Part shown: piece after piece, positions 6,885 through 9,458 of the stretch
Numbering within the stretch: the first letter of the stretch is position 1
How the letters are laid out: each line of letters opens with the position of its first letter
Source: an uncultured Peptococcaceae bacterium
GTDB taxonomy: Bacteria > Bacillota > Peptococcia > Peptococcales > Peptococcaceae
Assembly: GCA_902496505.1 (NCBI GenBank)
Contig: CABVBB010000046.1
Coordinates: forward strand, 1-9,458
Reading direction: 5' to 3'
DNA length: 9,458 nucleotides
Made by a program: the position numbers and the translations under genes
The notes under the pieces: model-generated
What the model was told of the DNA's origin: nothing
Seen by the model: the letters and a program-made list of their open reading frames with translations, nothing else
Database searches by the model: none

Positions 6885-7808
6885 TCACTGCCTATCCGGC
6901 TCCTGATTGACGCACAAGATCCGCAGATAATTGACCACATACTGCACCAAAGGCGACACCGTGCCGCGGCGCATCAAGCAGCCGCTGGTGTTTTCGATGT
7001 CCTCTTTGAGCGGGATCAGCTTCAGCCCAGCCTGCTCAGGCCGCATAAAGCGGTTATCCTGGATGGTAAACGCTATGCCTATACCCTGCAGCACCTTTTG
7101 GTAATGCAGCTGATAATTTTCTTCAAAAACGAATTGACAGTCTGGACAAAAATGCAAAATCGTTTCACACAAGGGATTTTGTATTTCTGCCCAACTTTTG
7201 GGCTGGTAGACCAGCACTTTTTCCTTGACCGCCGTTTTCAGTGAGATCGTATCATACTGCGCCAGCGGTGAACGCACCGCCGTCCGCACATACAGCTTGG
7301 AGGTCAGGATCGGCAGAAAGACCAATTCCTCATCCGCCTGCCACTCAGGCGTCTCATAGCTGCTGTAATTGACGATCGCCAGATCGATCTCCTGCGCCCT
7401 GAGCCGCTGTAAGACCGCGTGCTGAGACATTTCCTCAGCGACGATGTCCACACCGCCGCCCTCACGATACAGCTGCGCCAAAATGTTGGAAAAAAACGCC
7501 TCCATCAAGCCCCAAGACACCCCGATACGCACTTGACCCGCGGGCGCGCTGTGCTCATCCTGCACAGCCAGCACCAGCTGTCGGTAATCCGCCAAAAGTT
7601 TATTGGCCCCTCGAGCCAAGACCTGCCCCTTGGGCGTCAGCGTGCTGCCCCGATGGGTACGGATAAGCAAAGGTACGCCTAATTCCTCCTCCATCTTGCG
7701 GATAGACGCGCTCAGCGCCTGCTGCGAAATGTGCAGCTGTTCCCCCGCTTCGGTCAAGGACTTATACTGCGCTGCCTCCACCAAGTATTCCAACTGTTCG
7801 ATCCGCAT
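6885..7808 (-). CDS. LysR-type transcriptional regulator
   Basis: DNA-binding, ligand-responsive activator or repressor. The 307-residue length is typical. Residues about 1-60 form the winged helix-turn-helix: MRIEQLEYLVEAAQ, then SLTEAGEQLHISQQALSASI as the helix-turn-helix, KMEEELGVPLLIRTHRG and LTPKGQ, all characteristic of the family. Residues about 90-295 are the periplasmic-binding-protein-like effector domain, beginning at GQVRIGVSWG and containing the usual GIGIAF segment. The ATG at 7808 has a near-perfect AAAGGAGG 7 nt upstream. The gene lies between the transporter and hydrolase genes on the same strand, not divergent from its probable targets as is common for LysR genes. Regulation of these neighbours by this protein is inferred from position only; the effector is unknown. 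Confidence 0.93.
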   Translation of the reverse strand: MRIEQLEYLVEAAQYKSLTEAGEQLHISQQALSASIRKMEEELGVPLLIRTHRGSTLTPKGQVLARGANKLLADYRQLVLAVQDEHSAPAGQVRIGVSWGLMEAFFSNILAQLYREGGGVDIVAEEMSQHAVLQRLRAQEIDLAIVNYSSYETPEWQADEELVFLPILTSKLYVRTAVRSPLAQYDTISLKTAVKEKVLVYQPKSWAEIQNPLCETILHFCPDCQFVFEENYQLHYQKVLQGIGIAFTIQDNRFMRPEQAGLKLIPLKEDIENTSGCLMRRGTVSPLVQYVVNYLRILCVNQEPDRQ

Positions 7809-7841
7809 ATCCTTGCCTCCTTTTCTAAAACGTGTGTTGTT

Positions 7842-7870
7842 ATCGTAGCGTAAAATACCCGCCCAAACAA
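7842..7870 (-). promoter_or_regulatory. Candidate promoter of the LysR gene
   Basis: On the minus strand TTGTTT (7870-7865) and TACGAT (7847-7842) are spaced by exactly 17 nt, 3 of 6 and 4 of 6 matches to consensus. The -10 lies inside an imperfect dyad, TTATCGTAGCGTAA on the plus strand at 7840-7853. That dyad fits the loose T-N11-A pattern of LysR binding sites and could serve autoregulation. The signal is weak; position between an upstream terminator and a strong ribosome site is the main support. Confidence 0.3.
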
Positions 7871-7900
7871 GACAACGCTTACACTACTTTTCCCCGAACA

Positions 7901-7937
7901 AACCAAAAGCACGGCTATGCCGAAGCACAGCCATGCT
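7901..7937 (-). terminator. Intrinsic terminator of the DASS-type transporter gene
   Basis: Read on the minus strand, a 13-bp stem (arms 7937-7925 and 7920-7908, with two G-U pairs) closes on a TTCG tetraloop at 7924-7921. It is followed by TTTTGG and further T-rich sequence. It starts 15 nt after the transporter stop codon at 7952-7954. On the plus strand the two wobble pairs become mismatches and there is no T-run after the stem, so it should act only for the transporter transcript. It separates the transporter unit from the LysR gene. Confidence 0.8.
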
Positions 7938-7951
7938 GAAAACTGTCTTAT

Positions 7952-9337
7952 TTACAGCGTCAAGAAGCCGATCAGCCGCCAGAAGGGGATCAAGAGCAGG
8001 AAGATATACAGCGTCGCCACGATAAATTTCATCGTCATCAGCTGCACGAAATCTTTGAGCTGCATAACGCCAAACGAGAAGACGACCAAGTACATGACGT
8101 ATTCATACGGCAGGAAGACCTGATCCAAAGTAACCACTTCAAAAAGGAAAAATGCCTCTGGATTGATGCCCAAATTCATGCAGATCTGCGCAAACGGCAT
8201 CGTAAAGGCTGCAGCGATCGCCACGGGCGTCATCACAAAGTTAAGCAGGACAAAGAGGATATAGATGAAGAAAAAGACGAAAGAGACGCTTTTGCCAGCC
8301 AAAATAGGCACAGCGATCGTACTGACGATCTGACCAATACCCAAAGCTGTTCCTACTGTACCGATGCTCATGCAGGCGGCGGTAAAGAAGACCATCCCGA
8401 AATTGGTATTTTTCATATCCTGATCATCACAGATCCTGATGCCCGGCAGATAGGCTAATAACGGCACGATAGCAAAGACCCACATGGCTTGGATATGGTG
8501 AATATCGGTAGTAAGCAGCATTAGCAATAAAAAGGCACAGATAGCGGCGGCTTTTTTCTCTGCTGTCGATGCTTTGCCTAAGGATGCATATTGCTCGACG
8601 AAATAAGCTTTGCCGTTAAGGGGTTCTTTAGGTCTGCAAAAACGCTCCAGCAGGAAGAATACAACGATAAAATAGATAACGCCAACTATTTGATGGGTAA
8701 AATATTGAATCCAGCTTAAAGACATGACTGTACCAGCAAAACCAGCATACATATTTGGCCCTACGTTAAAAATAAATGAGCCAGACAAGATACAGCCAAA
8801 AGCAGAAGCCAGCATAATGCCAGTTGCTGATTTAGTGCGGTTTAATTCCAAAGCTATACAGATGCCAAAGGCTAAAGCTGCCATCGGGATAATGCCATTG
8901 CCTGCTAAAAGGATTGTCGTGATCATACCAGCCAGGCCTAATCCCCAGATAATACCGCGATACGTACCGCCTGCCAAGATGATACATTTATAAGCAATAC
9001 GCTTTAAAAAGCCTGTTTTATTCGCCATGTCGGCGATCATGATGCCGCCTAAAACCATCCAGACCACATTGCTGGACCAGGGAGAAAACGCCACATTAGC
9101 CGGAACGATATTAAACAAAGTATAGGCAAAGGGCAGCGCCAACGCTACCAACGTCTGATTGAAATTTTCAAAAGCAAAAGCTAAAATTGCCGCTAAGGTA
9201 ACTACAAAGTAAAGCTTCAGCTGCATGGTAAATAGTTCGTTGGCCGGGATCAGCATGATCGCTAAAGGAAGACCTATAGTCACGACCATTTTAACGACGT
9301 CTGTCCGTGAAGGTTTTGTAGCTAAAGACGTACTCAT
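7952..9337 (-). CDS. DASS/SLC13-like anion transporter (permease)
   Basis: Integral membrane protein of 461 residues, strongly hydrophobic with roughly 11-12 membrane segments. It resembles the divalent anion:sodium symporter family, which carries dicarboxylates, sulfate and related anions. Family-like features are KTGFLKRIAY after the early helices, an internal two-repeat layout, and IPFWRLIGFL at the C-terminus. The two signature SNT sites of the family, which bind sodium and substrate, are not canonical: repeat 1 reads GNGIIP (Asn147 kept), and repeat 2 reads MTPVAIAA (Met369-Thr370-Pro371 region). Substrate or coupling may therefore differ. I start at the ATG at 9337: AAAGGAG (9354-9348) lies 10 nt upstream. 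A GTG in frame at 9346 is only 1 nt from that site and is unlikely. The 5' half is markedly AT-richer than the 3' half and than neighbouring genes. It has its own terminator. A more distant ion-transporter superfamily membership (ArsB/NhaD-like) is the main alternative. Confidence 0.82.
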   Translation of the reverse strand: MSTSLATKPSRTDVVKMVVTIGLPLAIMLIPANELFTMQLKLYFVVTLAAILAFAFENFNQTLVALALPFAYTLFNIVPANVAFSPWSSNVVWMVLGGIMIADMANKTGFLKRIAYKCIILAGGTYRGIIWGLGLAGMITTILLAGNGIIPMAALAFGICIALELNRTKSATGIMLASAFGCILSGSFIFNVGPNMYAGFAGTVMSLSWIQYFTHQIVGVIYFIVVFFLLERFCRPKEPLNGKAYFVEQYASLGKASTAEKKAAAICAFLLLMLLTTDIHHIQAMWVFAIVPLLAYLPGIRICDDQDMKNTNFGMVFFTAACMSIGTVGTALGIGQIVSTIAVPILAGKSVSFVFFFIYILFVLLNFVMTPVAIAAAFTMPFAQICMNLGINPEAFFLFEVVTLDQVFLPYEYVMYLVVFSFGVMQLKDFVQLMTMKFIVATLYIFLLLIPFWRLIGFLTL

Positions 9338-9458
9338 TATTTTCACACTCCTTTAGGATTAACAAAATGCATTAATGAAAACAACTGTACTTTCATTTAA
9401 AAGACCAATTTGCAGTTCATATCCGCGCGCGCTGCGGAATTTATATAAGGACGTCTAT
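9338..9458 (-). promoter_or_regulatory. Upstream region of the transporter gene with a dyad
   Basis: AT-rich 121 nt to the window edge. The Shine-Dalgarno AAAGGAG is at 9354-9348. A dyad ATGAAA-N10-TTTCAT spans 9375-9396, with a CATTAATG palindrome at 9370-9377 overlapping its edge. Further upstream a short GC-rich dyad TCCGC-N7-GCGGA (9422-9438) sits next to TTATATAA (9440-9447 region), which could be a -10 whose -35 is cut off by the window. I see no complete promoter. The dyad lies 38-59 nt before the start codon, a plausible operator position. Confidence 0.35.

Noticed and set aside
6880..6888. GTGACTCAC palindrome at the end of the LysR gene as a terminator or operator.
   Set aside because: It is only 4-bp arms, overlaps the stop codon and is not followed by a T-run.
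9338..9346. GTG at 9346 as start of the transporter.
   Set aside because: It is only 1 nt from the Shine-Dalgarno site; the ATG at 9337 has a 10-nt spacing.

Overview
The window looks like the chromosome of a mid-GC Gram-positive-lineage bacterium (Bacillota). The main support is the ribonuclease M5 gene (rnmV) directly followed by ksgA/rsmA, a Bacillota gene order. A PgcA-type phosphosugar mutase and a two-TM, double-HKD cardiolipin synthase fit this. I cannot place it to genus; Negativicutes or a Clostridia lineage would both fit. No tRNA, rRNA, CRISPR array, insertion sequence or phage gene is visible. Coding density is high and no gene-free stretch exceeds about 175 bp.

Layout. (1) 1-3024, minus strand: the 5' 492 codons of a phosphoglucomutase/phosphomannomutase (pgcA; its 3' end lies outside the window), preceded by a cardiolipin synthase gene (cls). 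The mutase has its own good sigma-A-type promoter overlapping the last codons of cls. (2) 3025-3199: divergent intergenic region with a TATAAT box for the plus-strand pair. (3) 3200-4647, plus strand: rnmV (5S rRNA maturation) and ksgA/rsmA (16S rRNA dimethylation), 5 nt apart and probably translationally coupled. (4) 4666-4712: a strong symmetric hairpin acting as terminator for ksgA and for the convergent gene. (5) 4751-9337, minus strand: an accessory-looking trio. In transcription order it is a DASS/SLC13-like anion transporter with diverged substrate/sodium motifs, a LysR-type regulator, and a large cytosolic alkaline-phosphatase-superfamily hydrolase (type I phosphodiesterase / nucleotide pyrophosphatase / phosphonoacetate hydrolase clan) with a complete two-metal site and a long insertion.

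How they may work together. The first half is housekeeping: glucose-1-phosphate supply for envelope sugars, membrane phospholipid remodelling, and rRNA maturation. The second half reads as a regulated uptake-and-hydrolysis (or hydrolysis-and-efflux) module for an anionic compound. The transporter would move the anion, the LysR protein would sense it or a derivative, and the hydrolase would cleave a phospho- or phosphono-ester. The substrate cannot be read from the sequence. The transporter gene has its own hairpin terminator and the other two genes their own ribosome binding sites, so these look like separate transcription units rather than one tight operon.
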